Source: Dipteris shenzhenensis (taxonomy: Eukaryota > Polypodiophyta > Polypodiopsida > Gleicheniales). From it: a DNA stretch of 64,000 bases. Position numbers and translations under genes: made by a program. The stretch lies in NCBI GenBank assembly GCA_047967505.1, contig CM106540.1; one strand, written 5' to 3'. Position 1 is the stretch's first letter; every line of letters starts with the position of its first letter. This document shows positions 43,969-55,660 of the stretch, piece by piece. The notes beneath the pieces were generated by a model, which was not told the DNA's origin, did not search any database, and worked only from the letters and a program-made list of their open reading frames with translations.

Positions 43969-44765
43969 GTTGATAGATTGCTTTAGTTTTTTTTTCAATC
44001 ATTGGTTGATTATTCAACCAAAACACAGTCATTGTGTTGTCCCATTTTCCATTTCTATCTTGACATCTATATTTACTTATTTTAGAAGTGCCACATGGCA
44101 CTTAAATGGCTATGCCATGCCGGGCACCTTAGAAATGCACTCTCTGTCAGGACACTCCCATGGTCGTGCCTCCCCTTCACTGGTTACAAAGATGCATTAA
44201 CCCGTTAGAGGAAAGAAATGTGGACTTTGATTTTGAATTGATGCCAAACTACTTCTCTTTTAAATTCATTCCTGAGTAGCCCTCAAGAGCCACAAGGTTG
44301 AGGGTGAGGTCCTCAATGCTTGGCCAGTAGCTTCCTCAATGGATTTTTCCATCCAAGTCACTGGGTGTCCTTTCGACCAAGAGGATGCAGATCAGAATGA
44401 AGATTCATCTTTTTTGCCTGAGCTTGAGAATGAGATAACTCTCATATGCCATTAGTTTGTCTCCCGCTCAGATCACAAGAGATTGGCTTAACCAAGGTCC
44501 AATCCAAAATTCTTTGAAAAGCATTCAAGTATTTAAATTTATAAAGAAAACCTAAAATTTTGTTCCTAGGGCCAGATTTCCAACTTGAGCCTAATGAAGG
44601 TGGGTTCCGAACGCGTGGTAGACCGTAGACAAAGCTACTCGTATTTAATAATAAGGAGACTTATTGTTGGTTGTGCAACGTAAAAGTGAACATTGACTAA
44701 AGAGGCTCAAAAAGTTAAAGAAGTAGAAATCCAGTTCTCTCTCGAGCTTCTCTCGTCGCCCACGC
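43969..44765 (+). promoter_or_regulatory. Upstream region of the kinase gene
   Basis: About 800 bp between gypsy copy 2 and the kinase ATG. No firm TATA box was chosen; GTATTTAATAATAAGG near 44640 is a possible AT-rich candidate. No coding frame of interest. Confidence 0.35.
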
Positions 44766-47282
44766 ATGTTGGATTTTTTCAAGTGCTGGAGAAGAACCAA
44801 AGGAGCCGCTGCACCCAACTCCAGACCCATAGGTTTGTAGATCCACGGCATTTTTCTTGCTCTTCATTTTCTCTCCTTAATGCGCCTTGTTGATTCCTGC
44901 TCCAGGTCCTGCAGCCGCTGAGGCTCACCAACTCTTTGTCAGCTTCCAATCGAAGAACAGGGTCTTCTCCCTCGAGGAACTCAAGACTTCAACGCGGGAT
45001 TTTCATCCTGACAATAAGCTTGGGGAAGGCGGTTTTGGGTCTGTTTACAAGGTGGGTTTGATTCCGTTAAACATTGATTCATGCCGTTATTTTGAATTAT
45101 CCTTGCTTAACTAGTCGCACGTTCTTGTGGTGCAGGGGTCACTCAACGACGGAACTCAGATTGCTGTAAAAAAGCTATCTGTAGGAAGTCGCCAAGGAAA
45201 AAGCCAGTTTTTAAATGAAATCAATCTCCTGAGTACCGTCCAGCATCGGAACCTCGTACAGCTTCTAGGGTGCTCTGTTCAAGGACCCGAGAAATTATTA
45301 GTGTATGAATACCTACCCAATAGCAGCCTGGACAAAATCTTATTTGGTATGTAAATATCGAACGACGAGTCATTCCCCATTGTTTTGTTATAGTTGTCTA
45401 CTGTATTTCTTAAACGGCTGATTTATTGATTTGGAATGCCTAGGACCTAAAGATCACTCGATTCTCAGTTGGAGCACTCGGCGGGAAATAATCTTGGGCA
45501 TAGCTAGGGGATTATTGTATTTACATGAAGGTTCCAATGAACGTATCGTGCACAGAGATATTAAAGCTAGCAATATTCTCTTGGATGCAAAATTCACCCC
45601 AAAAATCGCAGATTTTGGACTTGCCAGGCTTTTTGATAGTGAAGACACCCATGTCAACACCAGAATTGCTGGGACTTTGTAAGGCTGCATTCCTCAAAAC
45701 TGCCACATAAGAAGAAAACAAGCTGTTGAAGGAAGAAGCTCACATACATTGAACATCAAATTGCATGCTTATGCCCTTAGATTTGTAGTAGGGGAGTGCA
45801 TCAGCTGGACACCACTAAGTAGATGCAGTTTTGACTTGTTTGTGCTGAAGAGGTTACCTCGCTCCCGAGTATGCGGCATATGGGAAGCTCACTGAGAAAG
45901 CTGATGTTTTCAGCTTCGGTGTGCTCACCCTTGAGATTGTAAGCGGAAGGAAACACACCAATATGCGGCTGCAGACAGAAAATCAACGGCTTTTGGATTT
46001 GGTGAGAATTAATGGCTTTTGGATTTGTTTAGTAGCTTCGAAGATTGAATCCGTGGTCCCAGTTGTGAATTTTCCTGTTTCAAAAGTGTATTTTCCAATA
46101 TACTTCAATGGAAACACTGGTGGTTGTTAGTCAGCTGCTTTTTTCCATTCGAAAGTTGGAATAGGGTAGGCATCTAAATAAGGTCTACTATACTTACCAA
46201 GGCTGCAGACACTTCTATCTTCTTGCCCTCATTTTCCTGAGGTGCAGACTGCGGCCATGTAGTTTGACGTAATTGAATTCTGAGCACGAGATTACAAGAA
46301 CCGAGGGTAGGAACGTGGAGAGACACCCATAGTTAAGCAAATAAATGATTGTCAGGTGCAGACTGCGGCCATGTAGTTCGATGCAATTGATTTCTGAGCA
46401 AACATTACAAGAACAGTGTGAAATGACACACATAGATAAGCAAATAAATGATTGTCATGGGCTGATAAATTGATTAGCTGTCAGGTGTCATGCCCCTTAG
46501 TATCACGACCATTATGATTGGTTTAAGACTACTGTGGTAGGCAGCAAGCACCATTTATGCATTTGGTAATAATAGTGGGTCTCAAGGCACAGTGTAGATT
46601 GTTGATTGATGACAGTAATCCTGGATTTCAGTGTTGACAAAAATACAGTAGAGACATGGTGAAGAAGATGAATAGATGATTGTCATACTAAAAAATGGGT
46701 TGATACATAGATACACTTTTAAGCATTGAGTAATTGTGTTTACCATGCCTCTTAGTATCGACTGATATGAATGTGTTAAAAACTACTGTACTATGTCTAA
46801 CTTCATTCTAATGGCTGGCTGTGGACATGTAACTGATGGTTCTCTACCAGGCTTAAGCCTCTATGGACTTATGCGGTTCTTTTGATCTTAATAGAGAATG
46901 TTGCATGATTTTGTGGTGTCAGGCTTGGAGATTGTATAAACAGGAAAGGCTTTTGGAACTGGCAGACCCCAGGCTGGGTGACAATATGGTTCCTGAAGAG
47001 GTGGTCCGAATGGTGCAGATAGCTCTATTGTCTACCCAAGCTATTTCGGAGCTGAGGCCCTCAATGTCAAGGATTGTGGCACTGCTGTCTTGGCACTCCA
47101 AAATTGTGGAGAAGCCCACTGAGCCACCATTCATGAACATGGCCATGGGTGCTTCACCTAGGAGAACTCATAGGCTTCAAAAAATGCCTCACCAGCATCA
47201 TAAGGCAGCATCAAGCTCATCATCATCCTCTGCGAAGGGAAGTATGTCATCCTCTCTGTTTTCTTCTTCTCCTCCTACATAA
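44766..47282 (+). CDS. Receptor-like cytoplasmic Ser/Thr protein kinase (CRK-like clade), six exons
   Basis: Exons inferred by GT-AG sites and frame: 44766-44832, 44906-45051, 45136-45346, 45444-45678, 45851-46001, 46923-47282; 1,170 nt, 389 aa. The N-terminus [10 protein letters not shown] has a Cys beside basic residues that could be lipidated; there is no signal peptide, ectodomain or transmembrane segment. Kinase motifs: Gly loop [10 protein letters not shown], Lys in [16 protein letters not shown] (RD type), IADFGLARL, and [10 protein letters not shown] completed across the exon 4/5 junction. All catalytic residues are present. The C-terminus is Ser-rich ([12 protein letters not shown]). 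Sequence style matches the cysteine-rich RLK (DUF26) group without its ectodomain, so a role in membrane-proximal signalling is likely but the ligand or partner is unknown. The unusual exon 5 acceptor (CTGAAG before A) should be checked with cDNA. Confidence 0.88.
46241..46458 (+). repeat. 114-bp tandem duplication in kinase intron 5
   Basis: GGTGCAGACTGCGGCCATGT starts at 46241 and again at 46355; both units end AAGCAAATAAATGATTGTCA. Diverged by several substitutions and small deletions. Confidence 0.88.
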
Positions 47283-48008
47283 TGGGAATTTTATAGTGCC
47301 CCCCCGTGAGAATATCTAGGCTATTGAGATCTCCATCCATTATACGCTCTATACTTTTTCTGCATATGTTCCTTTCTGAAATTTGGAACATTCAACATAC
47401 ATGTACATAAATTATCATTATTGAGCTTGCATTACTTGAGTATGTCCATGGCGACTACTCTTGTCCAGCTTTGTTGTTTTCCTTGCTTTTGGACATTGAC
47501 TTAGCTTACAGCTGCTATTCATATCTGATGTATACAAGTGTGGTCTGCATATCTTGTGCTGCATTTCTTTATTGGGATAGCATTTCAGAATATAGAGTTG
47601 TATGGTACTGTTGGAACTGCTGTTGGTAGTTGTCATAGGCTTCTGCTTGATTTAATTCTCACAATTGCAACAGGCAGGCTTGATAGTAAGGCAAAAGAGA
47701 GAGAGAGAGAGAGAGAGAGAGGAGCATGGGAGGCTGGTACGACCTATGGGACCAAAGGAGAGCATTGCAATAATAGCAAAATAATGATTTGTGAAAGCAG
47801 CCCTATTGTTTACTGCTGATAGCATGTCTTCTGTCTTGAAGTCGTCGCTTCTTGGTCAGGCAATGCACTTGCCTATACATTCGCATGATCGTGCTGTAGG
47901 AGGACATGAATTGAAGATGACATGACCATCCAAGATGTGGAGAGATGATGATGATTGTGTTAACATGGATTGGAGGCTAACTATGACCTATTGGAACCAA
48001 AATTACAT

Positions 48009-48010
<2 letters not shown>
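47283..48010. other. Kinase 3' flank; no further gene
   Basis: Presumed 3' UTR and intergenic sequence. A short (GA)n run lies at about 47697-47720. No polyadenylation signal was assigned with confidence. Confidence 0.45.

Positions 48011-48045
<35 letters not shown>
48011..48045 (+). repeat. (GA)n microsatellite
   Basis: Uninterrupted GA dinucleotides immediately before the inverted LTR fragment at 48046. Confidence 0.95.
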
Positions 48046-48049
<4 letters not shown>

Positions 48050-48086
48050 CGGTCTTGTAGTACATTAAAGTACTTAGAATTTCACG
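48046..48086 (-). repeat. 41-bp inverted LTR fragment
   Basis: Perfect reverse complement of 50266-50306 in the 3' LTR of the adjacent gypsy remnant. Coding homology to RNase H starts directly after it. Confidence 0.93.
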
Positions 48087-48088
48087 AA

Positions 48089-49830
48089 GATGCTGAATTG
48101 TACTTGTAGATATATGAGAAGGAAATGTTAGCAGTGATACATGCTTTGACCACATGGAAACATTACCTTCTTGGAGTTGATTTTTATGTGCAGACAGATC
48201 ATCAGTCACTTAGATATTTTCTCACGCAGAGAAAATTATCTGAAAAGCACATGAGATGGGCTAACTTCCTCTCAATGTTTCATTTTCAAATTGTATATGT
48301 GCCGGGTAACAAAAATGTCGTGGCTGATGCACTTTCCAGGAAACCACAGCCTGAAGCAGTCTCCAAGAAACCCAGTGTTTCAGCAGTGAGCATTGCTTAC
48401 AACAATGTGTTAGATGTGATGAAAGATCAGTATGTTAATGATGCTGATTTTTCAACTATTTATGATCAGCTTTCTGATGGTCAAAGGCATGATCACTATA
48501 TGTTGAAAGAGGGTTTCATTTTGATGCATGGACGACTCTGTGTCACTGATCAGATGCGACAGAAAGTCATAATGGAAAGTCATGCTATTCCATATGCAGG
48601 ACATAGGGGAATTACAGCAACAATTACAGTAGTGGAGCAATACTTTTATTGGCCATCTTTGAGGAAAGATGTGGAAGAATATGTGAGAACATGCATGGTT
48701 TGTCAGAAAGTAAAGTTTGACAGGCAGAAGGCACCTGGGTTGTTACACCCTTTGCCAATTCCGGATAGACCATGGCAAAGCATAGCTATGGATTTTGTGT
48801 TTGATCTTCCACGTACTCCTACTGGACATGATGGATTGTGGACAATAATTTGCAGGTTTAGCAAACAAGTCCACTTTGTGCCAGTAAGAAAGAAAATTAC
48901 AGCAGATCAAATGGCCAAATTGTTTTTGCAGCATGTCTTCAAGTATCATGGGATGCCTGAATCCATAATCAGTGATAGAGATCCGAGGATGACCAGTCTC
49001 TTTTGGAGAGGACTGTTTAAAAATATGGGCACTACGCTGAATTTTTCGTCATCTTTTCATCCTCAGTCTGATGGACAATCGGAGCAGGAAAACTCTACCA
49101 TCTTGGATATGTTTAAATGCTGTGTCTCAGACCACAAAAGCAAATGGGAGCATTATTTGCCTTTGCTGGAATATGCTTACAATAATACGGTGCACACATC
49201 CACAGGTAAAGCACCTTTTGAAATAGTGGAAGGCGCCAGGAAGATACCTCCCATTTTGCATACAAAAGAGAAAATCTTCGAAGCTGATCGTTTTGTGGAA
49301 AGCCTTGAAGAGGCTTACAAGAAGATCAAATATGCCTTGCAAAGAAGTCAAGACAAGCAGAAAAGAGCAGCAGATAAGCACCGCAGGGAATTGGTATTCA
49401 CAGAAGGTGATTGGGTTTTGCTGCGTTTTCAGAAGGCAAGGCTGAAAAATAAGAAAGGCAAGGAAAGGTTGTACACAAAGCTGAACATGCGTTACTATGG
49501 TCCTTTCCAGGTTTCTGAAAAGATAAACGAGGTAGCTTATAGGCTGAAGTTGCCTCCGCATTGGAAGATACATAATGCCTTTCATGTGAGTTTATTGAAG
49601 CAATACCATGGAGATATTCCCGAGGATGTACCTGATGAGGTGCAGCCTGAAGTGAAAGAACATGATGAACTTCTGGTCCCAGAGCAGATTCTGGCGCACA
49701 GAGATAGAAAGCTCAAGGGTAAAGTTATCCGTCGCTACTTGGTAAAATTTTAAAATTACCCATCACTTGATGCGAAATGGATGGAGGAAGGTGAACTGGC
49801 AGATTCACCTGGGATATTGCAGCTTTACCT
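48089..49830 (+). pseudogene. 5'-truncated chromodomain-type Ty3/gypsy pol
   Basis: Begins inside the RT/RNase H region (AELYL, stop, IYEKEMLAVIHAL), followed by RNase H TDHQSLRYFL and VADALSRK, integrase zinc finger (HRGITA...CMVCQK), and catalytic core MDFVFDLP, ISDRDPRM and GQSEQEN with D, D and E present. After a MRYYGPFQV block it ends in a chromodomain-like tail RKLKGKVIRRYLVKF, where a TAA replaces the expected codons, then NYPSLDAKWMEE. Main frame 48125-49753 is 542 codons. Gag, protease and most of RT are absent, so non-functional. Confidence 0.93.
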
Positions 49831-50240
49831 TGATGCTTTCCAATTAGAGTCGACTGCGGTCCGGGCTCCTACAGGTAGTTCAGCAGAGCGAGCGTCTGGA
49901 GCATTACCTAATGTTCGAGAGGGGAGTAGCACCTCCACTCCCTCAGTACAGACGGGCTCACTGTGATTTCATGAGGTCGCTTGATGACACTGTATGTTTC
50001 ATCCGAGATACTGAGCTGACAGTATTTCTGCTGTGAGACTTCATGATATTGATGCATCTTGACTATTGATCGCCGAGGATCACATAGATTTTGAGCAGTA
50101 TATATGGATGGATGCATGCCTCTCCTAGCCATATTTTCACTGTCTCTGTATACTATAGCTGCGGCTTTCTTGTATACTCTTTTATGCTATATTTCATGCT
50201 CGCTCCTGTGTTTTGGGGCAGCAAACTGTGGTTTGCTGTT

Positions 50241-50254
50241 TCAAGAGAGGGGTA
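50241..50254 (+). other. Polypurine tract of the chromodomain gypsy remnant
   Basis: TCAAGAGAGGGGTA directly precedes TGTCACGG at 50255, the LTR start. Confidence 0.75.
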
Positions 50255-52062
50255 TGTCACGGGGGCGTGAAATTCTAAGTACTTTAATGTACTACAAGAC
50301 CGTGACAACTTTGGTTTTAAAAGTCCAAGCGTGGGCTTAATAATGTGTAATTAAACGCGGCATGGTGCCTAGCACATAAGCGTAATTAATCCCTAGGCCC
50401 AAAGGCATTCCAAGGAATTAAAAGAGTGGTAGTTGGGAAATGATGACGTGGCATTTTTAATGGGTCCCCTAGAGGGCCATGTACCTTCAGTGGCCCCCCT
50501 AGAGTTCCAGGTGGCTCTAATGCCTTCTACATGCTCCTTTGCCATTCCTGGACCTTCCTGGGCCTTCTAAACTTCACATGTGTGGTTTTCTCTCTCATCT
50601 TCTTCCTTTGTTGAGATTTTGGACTGGTTTTTCAGCCTCCTTCAGCTGAATTCCATTTTTCTTCATAACTCCTTACCCGTTTGGATTCCTTGACTTCCGT
50701 TTGGCCCGATGGCTTCCCCTCTGCCTCCCCTTCGTAGTGATATGCTTTTCCCTCCGTGCGTTTGGTAGAACGGGCAGAGCTGAGCACTTCTTTTGCTGGA
50801 CGAATTTGCAAAAGTGGCTTTTTCTAGACCTTTTTGCTTCTACCGCCTCCTGGGCCTCTCCTCTTGCAAAGCTACAGCTTTCTGTTGAATTTCGAGTGGT
50901 TCGACGCGCTGGTTGACTGGTTTTTCTCAGTTTTGGAGGACTTTCCGGCGATGAAACTTCTCCAAAACCTTCTCAATGCATTCCTCTCTGAAGCACGCTT
51001 CTTTTGAGCCCAAGAACTCCCACTTCTTCGCGACAGAAGTGCTTCTTTTCGCATTTTTCAGTGGAATTCTTGCTGGTCGGCTCTTGTAAATGCTCTTTCT
51101 TCATGCCTTTGCACTCCTCTTTGGTTGAGAATGCAATTGGGCATTGGCTACTATGTCCTCTTGGCGATTGAGGACTTGGTTCGAGTCTTCAGGGCTTGGT
51201 GAGTTGTGATTTTGCTATTGCAATTTCTTTTGGCCATAAGCTATTGGTTGGCCTCGTGTGCCGCCTCTTTCTTGGCTCACAGGTGCCCAGGCAGTGCTAC
51301 ATGAGTCATTCCTTGGTTGGGTACTTTGCTGATTTTATTTTGGAGCTTTGAAAAGCTTTGTGAATGCCATCTGGAAACCACTCAAAGAGAGTGCAGCTGG
51401 GGTGCAGTGTGATTGCATCTGGACAGCCAATGGAATTGCACTCGGAAAAGAGAATGCCTTTGGGTTGAGCCTATGGGTTAAGTGCACTTATGTGATGGTG
51501 TTATATGCTTGAAAGCCTTGCGAAGGCTTAGTGAATTGGGGCTGCGTGCTCAGTTGCAGGGAAGGTCTCCCAGATGCAACTTGTAATCATTTCACTGTGA
51601 AATATAAAGAAATACCGAAAGGGGCGCCACGGTGTTTGGGGCCAATCGGGTGCACTTGTCTATGTCTGTTGAGCAGGGGCATTCTAGCCTCCATCCCTTT
51701 TTCAACGGTTTTGTTTGTGAACAAATGGGTAAATGCCAAATGGTGATCATGCAATGGTTAATGGTTGTGATATATGCTTTGTGAGCTGTAAATAAGTGCT
51801 GAAGTGATTAAAGGTTTAGTTCCACTGCCCTCTGAGTGATTAGAGGCCGGTTTCAGAGAGGTTCACATTTTGTGGCTCCACATTAATAGAGCAATCCATG
51901 GTTACAAAAAAGGTGAACAAAAGCCAAACTGATTTTTGGATTCTTGGACCATAGTTTAACATCACAATCAATGTTGTGGCTCCACGTTAATAGAGCAATC
52001 CATGGTGAATATAAGCCAAACTGATTTTGGATTCTTGGACCAGAGTTGAACATCACGATCAA
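50255..52062 (+). repeat. 3' LTR of the gypsy remnant (right boundary uncertain)
   Basis: Begins TGTCACGGGGGCGTGAAATT. The first 53 bp have inverted ends TGTCACGG/CCGTGACA. No partner LTR was found, so the end is not fixed; the interval to 52062 holds no gene and ends in a duplication. Short open frames within (for example 50701-50916) have no family resemblance. Confidence 0.5.
51870..52062 (+). repeat. ~104-bp tandem duplication
   Basis: Units start TGTGGCTCCAC at about 51871 and 51975 and share TTAATAGAGCAATCCATGG, AGCCAAACTGATTTTGGAT and TTCTTGGACCA. Confidence 0.9.
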
Positions 52063-52338
52063 GGTAAGAATGGGAGCAAATCCCTAATTACCTTGGTCAT
52101 TTTGTATAGCGAATTTGCTAAACATATGTCCCACAAACTAGGTCTATGTTGTTATCTATCGGTCTCATTTTTGAGTATTTGTGCATTGTTCTTCCTTCAT
52201 GCTTTACACTTGGCAAGCTATGTTTTAAGGAATAGAAAGGAGTATCTAGGTATGTAGAAGTCAAGAAAGTTCTCTTTTTTCAAAATAGAATATTGTTTAG
52301 GAGTTCAAAATATCTTATCAGAATGGAAAGGGAAGATT

Positions 52339-52731
52339 TTGAAGAAAGTTGCTTTGAAACTAGAAGAAGTCCCTCAATCTACCATAGGATTAGAGGTTGA
52401 TATATATGATAAATGTGAACAACCTGAATATAGTGGTTTACACATTGACTCAAACATTTTTGATTTGGCAGAATATGGAGTCATTTCTTCCCAATTCCAT
52501 AGATTTTACCGCCTTTGTATAACTAAGGAGTCTTTTATCACTCAATGTAGTAATTTGATCACTTTACTATTACACAAGAGGTATAATCCAAGGAAAATAA
52601 TGAAAAGAGTACGCACAATCTTAAATATGAAGTCTTTTATCCATGGTGTATCGGCCTCAAGTATGTTTAGAATGATTGAACATAAGTTGAAAACAAAAAG
52701 CGGGGAGCTGAATAGCCCATTTTTCTTTTAG
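52339..52731 (+). CDS. Possible reverse-transcriptase-associated remnant (130 codons)
   Basis: Open frame of 130 codons with VDIYDKCEQPEYSG, IDSNIFDLAEYGVISSQFHRF and LLLHKRYNPRKIMKR. This order (DIYDK, SNI, YGV-SQ-R-R, then a helical RGY-like block) recalls the region just after the RT core in a family of reverse-transcriptase-like proteins common in invertebrates; I cannot name the family with certainty. No RT catalytic core was found upstream, so it is a fragment. The start codon is arbitrary. Could also be an unrelated small gene. Confidence 0.4.
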   Translation: MKKVALKLEEVPQSTIGLEVDIYDKCEQPEYSGLHIDSNIFDLAEYGVISSQFHRFYRLCITKESFITQCSNLITLLLHKRYNPRKIMKRVRTILNMKSFIHGVSASSMFRMIEHKLKTKSGELNSPFFF

Positions 52732-54125
52732 TTTCAAAACAGAGTTTGTTTGAGTATGCTTGTGCTTTCTAAGTTAGAAATGTATTTTTGACTCTTTGTA
52801 GGAAACAATACATAAGTGTAAAGGACCATTTAGATTTTTATGTTTTAAATAAAAGTGAGAGAGAGTGAGAGAGAGAGAGAGCGTGATATTCCAATTTTTT
52901 GGAAGATTTTGTTTCTTGACTTGCTTGTTTTATATTGCTCAGTCACTTGCTTCCTTTCTTCTTTATTTCTTGTTTTCTTTCTCTTTTGTTTATTTGACGT
53001 ATTTTAGTAAGCACTGGGTTTGCCTAAGAGACTCCGTGGGTCTTTAGAAACCCACTATAGCTGCTTATGCTTGGGCACTGATGACAACATAAGTGTTGCT
53101 TGGCTTGCTAAGTATGTCTTCCTTTTGTTTTTCTTAAAAGTTTTTGTTTACCTCTTTTTTCTTCTCTTTCATATTCTCTTTTATTTTCTCTTTTCTTTTT
53201 TGTGTAGATTTTTTATCTTTAGAACAACAAAAAATCTAAATTTGTATGATTGGATTTATTCTAGTTTTACAAAGGTATATATATTTATTGGTATGATACG
53301 TTAGTTGCTTCTGAAAATTCAATCATATGCCCAATATCTAGAGGCTTTGTTGTGCCTCTATGCCAAGATTGCATGTGGCACCCTTAGGTCTATCAATTGG
53401 AAATCAAATCATATATAGAGTGTCCACGCCACCCAATTTGTTGCAAATTGAATCATATATGAAGATTTAAGATGTACCAAATTGTCCATACTCAACTGAA
53501 TTCTCATGCATTACAATATCAATTGGGTGCTTGGGGTTTAGTCAAAGCCCCCTCTAAGGTGAGTCTAATTCAAAAATAGATTGTTTTTAAGAGGTAAATG
53601 TTTTATTTGAAAATTAAGATCATTTGGGCCATCAAAATCCTACAAGGCCACCTAATAGGCATCAAGAAGATGAAATGTTTGAAGGGTGATATTTATTTGC
53701 TAAAGACTTCAAACTAATCTCCTATACATTCATGGAGAAAGGCTTTTAGTGGATGTATAGTCCTCCACTCTATTTGTTGGCCCTCATTTCAGGGATTCCC
53801 TAGGTTCTGTGGAAATAGATAGGTTTGTAGCCAATTTTCTTCCATGATTAGTGCCACACGGATGGTTGTTTTTATGGTTGGTTTTTCAAGCATAATAGAG
53901 AGTTCCTTTCTTTGGGGGGAAAAAGACTTCGAAACAATATCAATTTCTCCTAGATGGTGCAGCTCGAAAGTATAGAAGGATGCTTTTGGTGAGCTTGCGA
54001 TAGGTATTTTCATCGCTTGTCTTAAGAGTGCAATCTGGATGCATCTATTACCCCATCCTTTGGAAGACTTAGAATAATGGTGATTGCTAGAGGCACATCT
54101 TTTAAAGAATAGGATGAACAAAAAG
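52732..54125. other. No gene recognised; T/C-rich tracts
   Basis: A (GA)n run at about 52857-52880 and pyrimidine-rich sequence at 52900-53210 that yields only Phe/Leu/Ser-rich frames. Nothing supportable. Confidence 0.5.
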
Positions 54126-54241
54126 GTGGAATGAAAGAATATGCTGGGGGTACATAGGTTGCCAAGATGAAAAATATGTAGTTGTGGAATGAAAGAATAT
54201 GCTGGGGGTACATAGGTTGCCAAGATGAAAAATATGTAGTT
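54126..54241 (+). repeat. 58-bp tandem duplication
   Basis: Two apparently identical units, 54126-54183 and 54184-54241, starting GTGGAATGAAAGAATATGCT. Perfect identity suggests a recent event. Confidence 0.93.
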
Positions 54242-54703
54242 TAAGGGTAAGAACCTTATAGGAATGTATAAAAGCATAGTGGATTTTCTTTGTTAAAACA
54301 AGATGCCAAGAGAAAATCACCTACAAAGAGCAAGGTGAAACTTTTAATTGAAGCAAGATAGGCAACATTGCAAAGGATTTTCATCGTAAGCCTAAGGGTT
54401 GGCAAACATGGGCACGAAACAATACCCTACATATATAATAGATGCATGGTATGCCTTTAATGGAGACATCTCATAATGATTGGTTTAAGATAGTTGAGCT
54501 AGTCAATGTGAATATATGAGAGAATCATCCAATTCCAATTAAGGGAAAATATTTCATATTTAGCTACCTAATGGATAAATCGAGTCCATATGTGATGCAT
54601 TATATGTGACTAGTTTAGCCATGAATCTCTTCCACATGATCCAATGTATAGACCAAAAGATCATACTTTTATTTGTTGTGTATGAGTGAGGCTATTGCAC
54701 TGT

Positions 54704-54755
54704 GCATGTCATGTGGCCACCATAAGGCTGCATGTCATGTGGCCACCATAAGGCA
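54704..54755 (+). repeat. 26-bp tandem duplication
   Basis: GCATGTCATGTGGCCACCAT plus AAGGC(T/A), twice in a row; 25 of 26 positions match. Confidence 0.93.
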
Positions 54756-55137
54756 ACTTTTGTATGTACATTGATATTGTAGGCCATGGGCGATACTTTT
54801 TGTTGTGAGAGGTCATAAATCCTTTTTTGGAAAATCAAGCCCAAGTGATTCATGAGGATTTAGGTAAGAAAATGCATGATGGGGAGAAGTCGGCCTCCTT
54901 GCAAAAGAAGAGTTTGTATTGGTATAATGCAAAATACATCACTCCAAGGACATCATCAAGTTATGGCTGTCTGCGAAAAATTGCACCACCACAACTTCAA
55001 GACATGGATTACAGCATGGTGGACTCAAGGACATTGTAATCATTCAAGGAAAAGATTGCAACGGATGTGGCCATGGCCATGAAATTCACATTTGGATCCA
55101 AATGGGCAAGGTTATCTTGGTTTATGCCTATGCACTT

Positions 55138-55660
55138 TTTTGCTTCTTGTTTTCAGAATATACATATGCATAAAGCAAAAACTATGTGGTTCTGCAAGCG
55201 TATATATGGAAATGCTCTTAAGGATTTACTTGGGAAACCAGGTTAGGTGAACAAAAGGGTGATGTGTTTTAATGTCACGCATGTAAGGACAATATGGTTA
55301 TTAGATACCATATATCAAGCCAAATGTTGTATTTAGCTTTTTAGTATAGGCATTGGAAGAATACAAATGGCCGGTGGTTTCCCCTTGACTCTAATAATGA
55401 AACCTTTTTGCTTCTTGTTTTCAGAATATACATATGCATAGAGAAAAAACTATGTGGTTGTGCAAGCATGTAGATGAAAAGGCTTTGAAAGATTTACTTG
55501 GGATGAATTGGTGAACCCGATCAGGTGAACAAAAGGGTGATGTGTTTGAATGTCACGCATGTAAGGAACATATGGTTATTAGATATTTACCTTTTAAGTA
55601 TAGGCGCTAGAAGAGAAAACAAATGGTTGCTAGTTTCCCCTTGACTCTAACAACGAAGAC
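55138..55660 (+). repeat. ~270-bp direct duplication
   Basis: Units start at 55138 and 55408 with TTTTGCTTCTTGTTTTCAGA. Both include GTGAACAAAAGGGTGATGTG and TGTCACGCATGTAAGGA. Diverged by scattered substitutions and indels. Confidence 0.85.

Noticed and set aside
50255-50307. A 53-bp MITE with ends TGTCACGG/CCGTGACA
   Set aside because: The position directly after a polypurine tract shows it is the start of an LTR; no target duplication surrounds the 53 bp.
53020-53304. 94-codon plus-strand frame
   Set aside because: Phe/Leu-rich product of a pyrimidine-rich tract; no intron, domain or start context.
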